A stretch of DNA of 64,000 nucleotides from Lentisalinibacter orientalis (GTDB lineage Bacteria > Pseudomonadota > Gammaproteobacteria > Steroidobacterales > Woeseiaceae). The stretch spans positions 558,001 to 622,000 of the forward strand of contig NZ_JAPDRJ010000001.1 in assembly GCF_040706535.1 (NCBI RefSeq), written 5' to 3'. Below are positions 17,213-27,200 of the stretch, piece after piece. The notes under the pieces were generated by a model that made no database searches, was not told where the DNA came from, and saw only the letters and a program-made list of their open reading frames with translations. The first letter of the stretch is position 1. The number at the start of each line of letters is the position of its first letter. The translations under genes and the position numbers were made by a program.

Positions 17213-18448
17213 ATGCCCCTTGCAGAGCGGAATACCCAGTCCATGGTGAGACTGTGCGGAGTGCTTTTTGTTGCATCGACTCTTGCGACAACAGCCGGTT
17301 GCAGCCTGAACCCCTTCGCCGACGACGCCGACGCGCCGCCCGCCCCGGTGACCCCGGCGGCGAGTGCGGAGTCCTCCGGGCCCGTCTCGCTGGAACCGCG
17401 CCGCGCTGCGGATGCCGAGGTGGTCGAACGGCGGGCCGAACCGGCGCCGCCGCCGCAACCGCAGGAAGTGCCGCTGGCGCCGAATGCACCCGAACGCTAC
17501 GTGGTGAAGAAGGGCGACACCCTGTGGGACATCTCGGAGATGTTCCTGCGCGACCCCTGGTTCTGGCCGGAGATCTGGCAGGTGAACCCGCAGGTGGAGA
17601 ACCCGCACCTCATTTATCCCGGCGACGTGCTGTCGCTGGTCTACATCGACGGCCGTCCGCGCATCATGCTGGAGCGCGGCATCCAGGCCGAACGGCTGAG
17701 CCCGCAGATCCGGGCCACGCCGCTCGACCAGGCCATCACCACGATCCCCTACGAGCAGATCGCGGCCTTCCTCACCCGCGGCGCGGTGCTCGAGAAAGAC
17801 CAGGCCGATGCGCTGCCCTACATCCTGGCCAGCCGCGGCGATCACCTCATCGCCGGTGCCGGCAACGACGTCTACGTGCGCGGCGACATCGAGGGCGAGG
17901 GCTCGCGCTACAGCGTGCTGCACATCGACGAGCCGCTGGTGGACCCGGACGACGACAAGGTGGTGGGCTATCAGGCCATCTACGTGGGCCAGGGCCAGGT
18001 GGACCGCACGGGCGATCCCTCCACCGTGCATCTCCTGAAGACCAGCCGGGAGGCGCTGTCCGGCGACCGCCTGATGCGCCAGGAAATCGAGATCCCGCTG
18101 AATTTCTTCCCGAAGCCTCCGGATACGGACATAGACGGCCGCATCATTTCGGTAGTAGATGGTATCTCGCTGATCGGGCAGTACCAGGTCATCGTCATCA
18201 ACCGCGGCGCGCGCAACGGGCTGGCGCCCGGCGACGTGCTCCGCGTGCTCACGGCCGGCGAGACGGTGCGTGACCGCTACGCGAAGACGGGCGGCTTCGG
18301 GCTGCTCGGCGGCGAGAAGGTGAAACTGCCGGACGAGCCGGCGGGCACCGTGATGGTGTTCAAGGTGTACGACCGCATCGCCTACGCCCTCGTCATGACG
18401 GCGGAGAGCGAGATGCGGGTGCACGATATAGTACGTAACCCCTCCTGA
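17213..18448 (+). CDS. LysM domain lipoprotein
   Basis: A 411-residue protein. The N-terminal leader has a hydrophobic stretch ending in TTAGC, which can serve as a lipobox, followed by an acidic, Pro-rich linker. A LysM peptidoglycan-binding domain lies at about 97-150 (YVVKKGDTLWDISEMFL, WFWPEIWQVNPQVENPHLIYPGD). The remaining 260 residues are a conserved region of unknown function. This is the gene normally found divergent from def and upstream of dprA. The start at 17213 has AGGATGGAG upstream; a second ATG at 17243 would give a more standard lipoprotein leader. It likely anchors at the envelope and binds the cell wall. Confidence 0.88.
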   Translation: MPLAERNTQSMVRLCGVLFVASTLATTAGCSLNPFADDADAPPAPVTPAASAESSGPVSLEPRRAADAEVVERRAEPAPPPQPQEVPLAPNAPERYVVKKGDTLWDISEMFLRDPWFWPEIWQVNPQVENPHLIYPGDVLSLVYIDGRPRIMLERGIQAERLSPQIRATPLDQAITTIPYEQIAAFLTRGAVLEKDQADALPYILASRGDHLIAGAGNDVYVRGDIEGEGSRYSVLHIDEPLVDPDDDKVVGYQAIYVGQGQVDRTGDPSTVHLLKTSREALSGDRLMRQEIEIPLNFFPKPPDTDIDGRIISVVDGISLIGQYQVIVINRGARNGLAPGDVLRVLTAGETVRDRYAKTGGFGLLGGEKVKLPDEPAGTVMVFKVYDRIAYALVMTAESEMRVHDIVRNPS

Positions 18449-18462
18449 CGCCAGACACGGCA

Positions 18463-18500
18463 ACGGCCGGCGTCCGCGAGGGCGCCGGCCGTTTCTTTTT
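18463..18500 (+). terminator. Rho-independent terminator after the LysM gene
   Basis: ACGGCCGGCG (18463-18472) pairs with CGCCGGCCGT (18483-18492) over a 10-base loop and is followed by TTCTTTTT. It separates the LysM gene from dprA. Confidence 0.85.
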
Positions 18501-18526
18501 GACGTGCCGGCACAGCGGAGCCGGAC

Positions 18527-19666
18527 ATGAACGAAGAGACAGATGCCTGGGTACGTCTTGCGGAGGCTCCCGGGCTGGGCGCGGCCGAGGCGGCCGCGCT
18601 CGTCGAGAGCTTCGGCTCGCCCGCCCGGGTGGTGGCGGCGGGACGCGGCGCACTCGCCTCCCGCGGTCTCGATGCCGACGCGATCGAGGCGCTGCTCGCG
18701 CCGCCGGCGGAGCGGATGGAGCGCATCGCCCGCTGGCTCGACGAGCCGGGGCATCATCTGGTCAGCCGCCACTCGCCGGACTATCCCGCGCTGCTCGTCG
18801 AGGCCACCGGTGCGCCGCTCGTCCTCTACGTCAACGGCGACCCCGGGCTCCTGTCCATGCCGCAGCTGGCCGTGGTGGGCAGCCGCAACCCCACCCGCGG
18901 CGGCGCGCGGACCGCATTCGAGTTCGCCGCCCATCTCGCCGCCAGCGGCCTGACCATCACCAGCGGACTCGCCACGGGCATCGACACCGCCGCCCACGAA
19001 GGCGCCCTGTCGGCGGGTGGCAGCACCATCGCCGTGCTGGGCACAGGCATCGACCGGGTCTATCCCGCCGCCAACCGGGAACTCGCGCACCGCATCGCCG
19101 AACGAGGCGCCCTGGTGAGCGAGTTCCCGCTGGGCTCGCCGCCGGAGTCGTGGCACTTCCCGCGGCGCAACCGGATCATCAGCGGCATGAGCCTGGGCAC
19201 ACTCGTGGTGGAGGCGGCGCAACGCAGTGGCTCGCTGATCACCGCCCGACTGGCCGCCGAGCAGGGCCGCGAGGTATTCGCCATACCGGGCTCCATACAT
19301 AACGCACTCGCCCGCGGTTGCCACCGGCTGATCCGCGACGGCGCCCGCCTGGTGGAGTCCGCCGACGACATCTTCGCCGAGCTCGCACCGCTCGCCGGTG
19401 CACTGGGCACGCGTCTCGCGGAGCCGCCTTCCGGCAGGGATTCCGCGGCCGCCGGCACCGCCGGAGCGGAGCGCGACGGGGATTACGACAAACTGCTGGA
19501 GGCCCTCGCGTGGGAGCCCGTGGACATGGATACGTTGATCGAACGGTCCGGATTGACGATCGATCAGCTTTCCTCCATGCTCCTGATCCTGGAACTCGAG
19601 GGCGAAGTCGAAACGCTGCCTGGCGGGAAGTTCTCGAGGGTCAGACAGGAGCGCCTACCCGAATGA
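18527..19666 (+). CDS. dprA: DNA-processing protein DprA
   Basis: A 379-residue protein that loads RecA on incoming single-stranded DNA during transformation. The order is a SAM-like N-terminal domain (LAEAPGLGAAEAAALV), the Rossmann core with VVGSRNPTRGG, TSGLATGIDTAAHEGAL, VLGTGIDRVYPAAN and EFPLGSPPESWHFPRRNRII (about 120-250), and a C-terminal winged-helix domain (about 310-375). No competence pilus genes are in view, so transformation ability cannot be judged. The stop overlaps the start of smg (ATGA). Confidence 0.95.
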   Translation: MNEETDAWVRLAEAPGLGAAEAAALVESFGSPARVVAAGRGALASRGLDADAIEALLAPPAERMERIARWLDEPGHHLVSRHSPDYPALLVEATGAPLVLYVNGDPGLLSMPQLAVVGSRNPTRGGARTAFEFAAHLAASGLTITSGLATGIDTAAHEGALSAGGSTIAVLGTGIDRVYPAANRELAHRIAERGALVSEFPLGSPPESWHFPRRNRIISGMSLGTLVVEAAQRSGSLITARLAAEQGREVFAIPGSIHNALARGCHRLIRDGARLVESADDIFAELAPLAGALGTRLAEPPSGRDSAAAGTAGAERDGDYDKLLEALAWEPVDMDTLIERSGLTIDQLSSMLLILELEGEVETLPGGKFSRVRQERLPE

Positions 19667-20139
19667 AAGAGAACGTCCTCGACGTGTTGATGTACCTGTT
19701 CGAGACCTACATCGATACAGAGGAAGAACCCGAAGCGGATCAGAACGAACTCCGCGAGGAACTCGCCCGGGCCGGCTTCCACGACGCCGAGATCGAGCAC
19801 GCCCTCGACTGGCTGGACGGTCTGGGAACGAACAACGACCTCCTGTCCCCGAACCCGCAGACGGAGAACGGCACCCGCATCTTCAACGGGTTCGAGCTCT
19901 CGCGCCTGGATGCGGCATGCCGCGGTTACCTCGTGTATCTGGAGCAGGTGGGCATCCTGTCGCCGCCCCAGCGCGAACTGGTGATCGACCGCCTGCTCGC
20001 TCTGGAGTCCGCCGACATCGACGTGGAGCAGATCAAGTGGGTGGTGCTGATGGTACTGTTCAGCCAGCCCGGCCAGGAGCTCGCCTACGCGCGCATGGAG
20101 GATCTGGTCTTCGACGAGGACTCGGGGACGATCCATTGA
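19663..20139 (+). CDS. smg: Smg family protein (DUF494)
   Basis: A 158-residue acidic protein beginning KENVLDVLMYLFETYID. It is the normal partner downstream of dprA and upstream of topA in gammaproteobacteria. The body contains LREELARAGFHDAEIEHALDW and the conserved end VLMVLFSQPGQELAYARMEDL. Its biochemical function is not established. The ATG overlaps the dprA stop, so translation is coupled. Confidence 0.93.
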   Translation: MKENVLDVLMYLFETYIDTEEEPEADQNELREELARAGFHDAEIEHALDWLDGLGTNNDLLSPNPQTENGTRIFNGFELSRLDAACRGYLVYLEQVGILSPPQRELVIDRLLALESADIDVEQIKWVVLMVLFSQPGQELAYARMEDLVFDEDSGTIH

Positions 20140-20183
20140 TCGGGGGAATCTGAAGCGGCAGACTGGCCGCGTCAGACAGCACG

Positions 20184-20206
20184 CCGCGGCAGAGTCCGCG
20201 GTTTTT
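20184..20206 (+). terminator. Rho-independent terminator after smg
   Basis: CCGCGG (20184-20189) and CCGCGG (20196-20201) form a short strong stem with loop CAGAGT, followed by five T. It closes the dprA-smg unit before topA. Confidence 0.75.
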
Positions 20207-20261
20207 CATTTCTGGCCGGGCGACAGGAACGCGCCCGGCGACAACGGACGCACGGGAACGG

Positions 20262-22715
20262 ATGAGCAAGAACCTCGTCATCGTGGAATCGCCGGCCAAG
20301 GCGAAGACCATCGAAAAGTATCTGGGCAAGGATTACGACGTCCTGGCCTCCTACGGGCACGTGCGCGACCTCGTGCCGAAGGAGGGCGCGGTGGACCCGG
20401 AGCACGGCTTCGAGATGAAGTACCGGGTGATCGAGCGCAACGAGAAGCACGTCAACGCCATCGTCCGTGCGCTGAAGAAGGCGGACTCCCTGATACTCGC
20501 CACGGACCCGGACCGAGAGGGCGAGGCCATCGCCTGGCACCTGTACGAACTGCTGAAGGACAAGGGCGCCCTGGACAACAAGGACGTGCACCGCGTCGTC
20601 TTCTACGAGATCACGAAGCAGGCCATCCAGGACGCCATCCAGCGTCCGCGCGGCCTCTCCAGCGAGCTGGTGAACGCGCAGCAGGCGCGGCGCGCGCTGG
20701 ACTACCTGGTGGGCTTCAACCTGTCTCCGCTGCTGTGGAAGAAGGTACAGCCGAACCTCTCCGCCGGCCGGGTGCAGAGCCCGGCGCTCAGGCTCATCGT
20801 CGAGCGCGAGGAGGAGCGCGAGCGCTTCGTATCGCAGGAGTACTGGACCATCGAGGCCGACGTGAGCAAGGAGGGCCAGGCCTTCCCGGCGCGGCTGGTG
20901 GCCTGGAAGGGCGAGAAGGTGGAGCAGTTCAGCTTCGGCGACGAGGACACGGCCATGGCCGTGGACGCCGCGCTGCGCCAGGCCGCCGACGGCGTGCTGC
21001 GCACGGTCAAGGTAGAGCGCAAGCAGCGGCGCCGTAACCCGGCCGCGCCGTTCACCACCTCTACGCTGCAGCAGGAGGCCTCGCGCAAGCTCGGCTTCAA
21101 CACCCAGCGCACCATGCGCGTGGCCCAGCGGCTCTACGAGGGCGTGGACATCGGTAGCGCGGACGGCAACGTGGGCCTGATCACCTACATGCGCACCGAC
21201 TCGGTCACGCTGGCCCAGGTGGCGGTGGACGAGACCCGCAGTGTGATCGCCGAGCGCTACGGCAAGGACAACGTGCCGGACAGCCCGCGCCAGTACAAGA
21301 ACAAGTCCAAGAACGCCCAGGAGGCCCACGAGGCCATCCGCCCCACGGCGGTCAGCCGCACGCCGGACGAGCTGGAGGGCAAGCTGGAGGCCGACCAGCA
21401 GAAACTCTACCGGCTGATCTGGACGCGCACGGTGGCCAGCCAGATGGTGCCCGCAGTGTTCGATACGGTGACCGCCGAGATGGTGCCCGCCGACGAGCGA
21501 GAGGACGAGGCCACCGGACGCTTCCGCGCCACGGGCTCGGTGCTGGTCAAGCCCGGCTTCATCGCCGTCTACCAGGAAGGTCGCGACGACGTCGCGGCGG
21601 ACGACGGCGACCGGCGCCTGCCGGACCTGGCCGAGGGCGACCGCCTGAAGCTGGAGGAGATTCGTCCGGAACAGCACTTCACCGAGCCGCCGCCCCGCTA
21701 CACGGAGGCGAGCCTCGTGAAGTCGCTGGAGGAACTCGGCATCGGCCGGCCCTCGACGTACGCCAACATCATCACGACGCTGAAAAACCGTGAATACGTG
21801 GAGATGGAGGGCCGCCAGTTCGTCCCCACGGACATCGGCCGCATCGTCAACGGCTTCCTCACCGAGCACTTCACCCAGTACGTGGACTACGACTTCACGG
21901 CGCGCATGGAGGACGACCTCGACGCCATCTCCCGGGGCGACCGGGACTGGGTGCCGCTGCTGGAGGAATTCTGGACGCCCTTCCACGAGCTGGTGGAAGA
22001 GAAGGACCAGAACGTCACGCGCGAGCAGGTCGCCCAGGCGCGTGAGCTCGGCACGGATCCCAAGACCGGCAAGCCGGTGACCGTGCGCATGGGCCGCTTC
22101 GGCCCCTTCGTCCAGATCGGCACCAAGGACGACGAGGAGAAGCCGAAGTTCGCCGGCCTCATGCCCGGCCAGAAGATGAGCGACATCGACCTCGACGCAG
22201 CGCTGGAGCTGTTCAAGCTGCCGCGCAAGCTCGGCGAGACGCCGGAGGGCGAGCCGGTGTCCGCGAGCATCGGCCGCTTCGGCCCGTACGTGCGTTACGG
22301 CAACAAGTTCGTCTCCATCCGCGGCGACGACGATCCGTTCACCATCAACCTGGAACGCGCGCTGGAACTCGTCCGCGAGAAGAAGAAAGCGGATGCCGAA
22401 CGCACCATCCAGGACTTCCCCGACGAGGGCATCCAGGTGCTCAAGGGGCGCTACGGCCCGTACGTCACCGACAAGAACAAGAATGCCAAGGTGCCGAAGG
22501 ACCGGGAACCGGCGTCGCTGACGCTGGAGGAATGCAAAGAGCTGCTGGCAGCAGCGCCGGCCCGTGGCCGCGGCCGCAAGAAGGCGAAGAAGAAAACGGC
22601 GACGGCCGCCGCCGACACGAAGAAGGCGGCCAGGAAGAAGAGCACGGCCCGCAAGAAGACCTCGGGCGGGAAGAAGACAAAGAAGAAATCGGCGAAGAAG
22701 AAGCCGGCCGACTGA
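20262..22715 (+). CDS. topA: DNA topoisomerase I (type IA), zinc-finger-free form
   Basis: An 817-residue enzyme that relaxes negative supercoils. The TOPRIM domain has LVIVESPAKAKTIEKYLG and LATDPDREGEAIAWHL. The active-site Tyr is in ITYMRTDSV. Unlike E. coli TopA, the C-terminus has no CxxC zinc ribbons. It has two Toprim-C-repeat-like units (TVRMGRFGPFVQIG, SASIGRFGPYVRYG) plus a third (LKGRYGPYVTDK), then a tail of about 50 residues that is mostly Lys/Ala/Arg. Such tails are common in high-GC lineages and probably increase DNA binding. It starts at an ATG after a terminator, so it has its own promoter. Confidence 0.95.
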   Translation: MSKNLVIVESPAKAKTIEKYLGKDYDVLASYGHVRDLVPKEGAVDPEHGFEMKYRVIERNEKHVNAIVRALKKADSLILATDPDREGEAIAWHLYELLKDKGALDNKDVHRVVFYEITKQAIQDAIQRPRGLSSELVNAQQARRALDYLVGFNLSPLLWKKVQPNLSAGRVQSPALRLIVEREEERERFVSQEYWTIEADVSKEGQAFPARLVAWKGEKVEQFSFGDEDTAMAVDAALRQAADGVLRTVKVERKQRRRNPAAPFTTSTLQQEASRKLGFNTQRTMRVAQRLYEGVDIGSADGNVGLITYMRTDSVTLAQVAVDETRSVIAERYGKDNVPDSPRQYKNKSKNAQEAHEAIRPTAVSRTPDELEGKLEADQQKLYRLIWTRTVASQMVPAVFDTVTAEMVPADEREDEATGRFRATGSVLVKPGFIAVYQEGRDDVAADDGDRRLPDLAEGDRLKLEEIRPEQHFTEPPPRYTEASLVKSLEELGIGRPSTYANIITTLKNREYVEMEGRQFVPTDIGRIVNGFLTEHFTQYVDYDFTARMEDDLDAISRGDRDWVPLLEEFWTPFHELVEEKDQNVTREQVAQARELGTDPKTGKPVTVRMGRFGPFVQIGTKDDEEKPKFAGLMPGQKMSDIDLDAALELFKLPRKLGETPEGEPVSASIGRFGPYVRYGNKFVSIRGDDDPFTINLERALELVREKKKADAERTIQDFPDEGIQVLKGRYGPYVTDKNKNAKVPKDREPASLTLEECKELLAAAPARGRGRKKAKKKTATAAADTKKAARKKSTARKKTSGGKKTKKKSAKKKPAD

Positions 22716-22794
22716 GACGCCTGCCTCCCGTACCCATCCCGCGCGGCCATCCCGTACAATGCGTCGCTCCGCGACGATGAGGCAGCCCGCGCAC

Positions 22795-23724
22795 ATGGCG
22801 ATGAACGACTTCGGCGACAAACTGGCGGCCGTCAAGGAGTACCTGCTCGGCCTGCAGCAGCGCATCACCGATACCCTGGAGGACGTGGACGGCACCGCCC
22901 GCTTCCACCGCGACTCCTGGGAGCGGGAAGGCGGCGGGGGCGGCGAGACCCGGGTGACCGCGGGCGGGAGCCTGCTCGAGCAGGCCGGTGTCAACTTCTC
23001 CCACGTCTACGGCGACAACCTGCCGCCGAGCGCCTCGAAGAGCCGGCCGGAGCTGGCCGGGCGGGGATTCCAGGCGATGGGCGTCTCGCTGGTGCTGCAT
23101 CCCGAGAATCCCTACGTGCCCACCACCCACGCCAACGTGCGGGTGTTCGCGGCGGAGAAGCCGGACAGCGAACCGGTCTGGTGGTTCGGCGGCGGCTTCG
23201 ACCTCACGCCCTACTATCCGTACCTGGAAGACGTGGAGCACTGGCATCGCACCGCCCGTGAGGCCTGCGAAGGCTTCCCCGAGGGCACCTACCCGCGCTT
23301 CAAGGACTGGTGCGACGAGTACTTCTATCTGCGCCACCGGGGCGAGACCCGCGGCGTGGGCGGCCTGTTCTTCGACGACCTGAACGAGTGGGGCTTCGAG
23401 CGCTGCTTCGACTTCATCAGGAGCGTCGGCGACCACTTCCTGCCGGCCTACCTGCCCATCGTCGAGCGGCGCCGGGATACCGCCTGGGGCGAACGCGAAC
23501 GCCAGTTCCAGCTCTATCGCCGCGGACGCTACGTGGAGTTCAATCTGGTCTACGACCGGGGCACGCTGTTCGGGCTGCAGTCCGGCGGCCGCACCGAGTC
23601 CATCCTGATGTCCCTGCCGCCGCTGGTACGCTGGCAGTACGACTACCGGCCGGAGCCGGGCAGCCCGGAAGCGGAGCTGACCGAACGCTTCCTGAAACCC
23701 ACCGACTGGCTGGGCGCCTCGTGA
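22795..23724 (+). CDS. hemF: Oxygen-dependent coproporphyrinogen III oxidase
   Basis: A 309-residue enzyme that oxidatively decarboxylates coproporphyrinogen III in haem synthesis. Conserved blocks are GGGGGETRVTAGG, VNFSHVYGD, NPYVPTTHANVR, WWFGGGFDLTPYYPY, CDEYFYLRHRGETRGVGGLFFDDL and YVEFNLVYDRGTLFGLQSGGRTESILMS, cited in part only. Two ATGs (22795 and 22801) lie next to each other, and upstream in-frame ATGs exist; the first of the pair gives the family's usual length. It overlaps the VOC gene by four bases (GTGA). Together with hemB at 30 kb it marks aerobic haem synthesis. Confidence 0.95.
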   Translation: MAMNDFGDKLAAVKEYLLGLQQRITDTLEDVDGTARFHRDSWEREGGGGGETRVTAGGSLLEQAGVNFSHVYGDNLPPSASKSRPELAGRGFQAMGVSLVLHPENPYVPTTHANVRVFAAEKPDSEPVWWFGGGFDLTPYYPYLEDVEHWHRTAREACEGFPEGTYPRFKDWCDEYFYLRHRGETRGVGGLFFDDLNEWGFERCFDFIRSVGDHFLPAYLPIVERRRDTAWGERERQFQLYRRGRYVEFNLVYDRGTLFGLQSGGRTESILMSLPPLVRWQYDYRPEPGSPEAELTERFLKPTDWLGAS

Positions 23725-24152
23725 ACTGCGCCGCCGCTCCCGCGCCCTTCCACCTGGCCGTGCCGGTCGACGATCTGGAGCGCGCCCGCGGCTTCTACGT
23801 GGAGCTGCTCGGCTGCGCCACCGGCCGCGAGGACGAGCGCTGGCTCGACCTCGACTTCTTCGGCCATCAGGTCACCCTGCACCTGGCGGAAGACGCCGGG
23901 GAAGAGGCCGCCAATGCCGTGGACGGCGACGCGGTCCCGGTGCGCCATTTCGGCGTGATCCTGGCACCGCCCGACTGGCAGGCCCTGGCCGACCGGCTCA
24001 CGGCCGCCGGCGTCCGCTTCCTGATCGAGCCGCGGGTGCGTTTTCGCGGCCAGCCCGGCGAGCAGCGCACGATGTTCCTGCGCGACCCGGCCGGCAACGC
24101 ACTGGAGTTCAAGAGCTTCGCCGACCCGTCCCGCATCTTCGCCCGGGAATAG
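23721..24152 (+). CDS. VOC family (glyoxalase-like) protein
   Basis: A 143-residue two-module beta-alpha-beta protein. The opening FHLAVPVDDLERARGFYVEL, the metal-site region with HFGVIL and the closing FLRDPAGNALEFKSF match bleomycin-resistance/dioxygenase-type VOC proteins. Candidate metal ligands are His in the first module, His of RHFGV and Glu of NALEFK. Substrate is unknown. The GTG start overlaps the hemF stop, so the gene is translated with hemF; homologues are often found in this position. Confidence 0.88.
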   Translation: MNCAAAPAPFHLAVPVDDLERARGFYVELLGCATGREDERWLDLDFFGHQVTLHLAEDAGEEAANAVDGDAVPVRHFGVILAPPDWQALADRLTAAGVRFLIEPRVRFRGQPGEQRTMFLRDPAGNALEFKSFADPSRIFARE

Positions 24153-24236
24153 AGGCTGGCGGCACTCGCGCCGCGGGCGTGCTGGCCCGCCGATTCGGCG
24201 CTATGCTAACGTCGACCGAGCCTCCTCACTGTAGCG

Positions 24237-24267
24237 ACAGACTATCGATCCCACAGACTATCGATCC
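24237..24267. repeat. 15-bp direct repeat in the subtilase leader
   Basis: ACAGACTATCGATCC occurs at 24237-24251 and again at 24253-24267, one base apart, just before the subtilase start. It may be a tandem operator or a simple duplication. Confidence 0.5.
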
Positions 24268-24285
24268 TCCCGAGGCGAGCGAGCG

Positions 24286-27200
24286 GTGAACAGAAACCTC
24301 CATCCGGCCTGGCTGCCACTGACCTGGCTGCTCCTGACCCTGCTCTGCCTCGGGACGACGGCGGAGGCCGCCTCGCTGCGCCACGCCGAAGGGGCCGCGG
24401 GCAGCCTGGTACTGGCCGACGAGATCGGCACCGGCGCCGACGGCCGCAAGGTGTACATCGTGCAGCTGCGCCGGCCCGGTGCCGCGGAGCATTACGCGAA
24501 GGCGGCCGCGCCCGGCCGCCCCGCCTCCATGAAGGTGATGCAGTCCACCGGCTTCAGCCGGGAGTCGGCCACGGTGAAGTCCTGGGTGGCCGGCAGCGAC
24601 GCGGCGCAGACGAGCCTGCTGGCGAAGGCGGCCCCGGGCACGCGGACCGTCTACGACTATCGCTACGGCTTCAGCGGTTTCGCCGCCGCCCTGACGCCGG
24701 CCCAGGCCGATCGGCTACGTCACTTGCCCGAGGTGGCCGGGGTATGGGAAGACGAGATCCGGCCGCTGGCCACCAACGAGACGCCGAGCTTCCTCGGGCT
24801 GTTCGACGGCACGGACGGACTCACCGGCGCGCTGGGGCTCGAGGGCGAGGGCGTGGTCATCGGCGTCATCGACAGCGGCATCACGCCCGACCACCCGAGC
24901 CTGAAGGACACCCGGGAAGCGGACAAGCCGCGGCTGTGCCGCACCTCCTTCGCCGACACCTTCCTCGGCCTCTGGCTGTGCCGGCGTTTCGAGGTGCGCG
25001 ACGACGTGCAGCTGTTCGACCCGCCGGAGGACTGGAACGGCATCTGCCAGTCCGGCGAGGAGTTCGCGGAGACGGTGTGCAACAACAAGCTCATCGGCGC
25101 CCGCTTCTTCGTCGACGGCGCCCGGGAGAGCGGCGATCTGGACCCGGGCGAATTCCTCTCGCCCCGGGACGCCGACGGCCACGGCACCCATATCGCGACC
25201 ATCGCCGCCGGCAATCCGGTGACGGCTTCGGTGGCCGGCACCGAGCTGGCACGCATCCGCGGCATGGCGCCGAAGGCCCGCGTGGCCGTGTACAAGGCCT
25301 GCTGGCTCAGGCCGGGCGACACCCGGGCCAGCTGCAATACCTCCGACCTCGCCCGGGCGGTGGACGCGGCCGTGGCGGACGGGGTGGACGTCATCAACTA
25401 CTCGGTGGGCAATTCGCTGGCGACGGTGAGCGGCCCCGACGACATCGCCCTGCTCGCCGCCGCGAAGGCCGGCATCTTCACCGCGGTGGCCGCGGGCAAC
25501 GAGGGCCCGGGCCTGCGCACCATCGGCTCGCCGGGCAGCTCGCCCTGGGTCACCACCGTGGCGGCCTCCAGCCGGCCCGGCGTGAACTTCAGCGAGGCCA
25601 TGGAGGTGATCTCGCCGCCTTCGCTGGCCGGCAAGTACGCCTCCCGGGAGGCGAGCTTCACCCCCCAGCTGGAAGACACAGGCAGCGTGGAAGAGGAACT
25701 CGTGATCGTCGACGACGACAGCCTCGCCACGGACACCGGCGACGATAGCGGCACCACCTACGACGCCTGCCAGGCGCCGGTGAACGGGGACGAGCTCGCC
25801 GACAGGATCGCCCTGCTCGCGCGCGGCGGCTGCAGCTTCGAGACCAAGATACGCAACGTCGAGGACGCCGGCGCCATCGGCGCCCTCGTCTTCAACAACG
25901 CCGGCGAACCCTTCGTCATGACCGGCACGGCCGATTCGGTGGACATCCCGGCCGTCATGATCGGCCAGGCCGACGGACGGCTGCTGTTCGACGCCATGAA
26001 CGTTGACGAGGAAATCGTCGACGTGCGGCTGGCGGCGGGACTGTTTCTCACCGAGACCCAGGCCGGCAACATCATGGCCGGCTTCTCGTCGCGAGGTCCG
26101 GCCAGCGGCGCGCCGGACATACTGAAGCCGGACCTGACGGCGCCGGGGGTCAGCATACTCGCGGGCTTCACACCGGATGCCGCCAACGCCGAGCAGGGCG
26201 AGTTCTTCGGCTATCTCTCCGGCACGTCCATGTCCACGCCCCACGTGGCCGGCGTGGCCGCGCTGCTGCTGGAAGCCAACCCGGGCTGGTCGCCGGCGGC
26301 GCTGCGCTCGGCCATGATGACCAGCGCTTACCAGGACGTGGTGCAGCAGGACGGCGAGACCCCGGCCAACCCGTTCGACTTCGGCGCGGGCCACCTGCAG
26401 CCCAACGCCGCCGGCAAGGCCGGGCTGCTGTTCGACGCGGGTGCCGACGACTACGACGCCTTCGGCTGCGGCCTGGAGGAGCCCATACCGGACCCGTCGC
26501 GCTGCGACGAGCTGGCCGCCGCCGGCAGGAGCTTCGACGCGACCCAGTTCAACCAGGCCTCCATCGCCATCGAGCAGCTGACCGGCCGGCGCACCATCAC
26601 GCGTACCGTGACGGCCACGGGCGACGCGGCCGGTACCTGGCAGGTGCAAATCGAGCCGCCGCCGGGCACCGTGGTGAGCGTATCCCCCGCGACGCTGTCG
26701 CTGAATCCGGGCGAGACCGCCACCTACACCGTGGAGATGGAATTCATCGGCACCGGACTGGATCTCTGGTACTTCGGCGCCATCACCTGGCGGGCCGGCG
26801 AGACCGCCGTGCGAACGCCGCTCGCCATCCGGCCGGTATCGCTGTCGGCGCCGGAGGAGGTGCGGGATGCGGGCGGCAGCGGCACCCTCGGTTTCGACGT
26901 GGACTTCGGCTATACCGGCAGCTACCGGGCCGGCGTGCACGGACTGAACGAGGCACTGGTGATCGACGGCTTCGTGGACAACGACCCCAGCAAGACCTTC
27001 ACCTTCCGGGACGGCAACGGCGTCACCACCCACGTGATCGACGTGCCGGCGAACCAGGCCTATCTCCGCTTCGCGCTGTTCGACGAGGCCACCGACGGCA
27101 ATGACGACCTGGACCTGTACGTCTACTACTGCCCGAACGACATCTGCACCCGCATCGGCGAGAGCGGCTCGGAGACCTCGGCCGAGGAGTTCAGTCTGGT

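Noticed and set aside
20172..22994. A 940-codon open frame antisense to topA
   Set aside because: Mirror frame of a GC-rich gene; composition is Leu/Arg/Ala/Val/His noise with no domain, and topA on the other strand is unmistakable.
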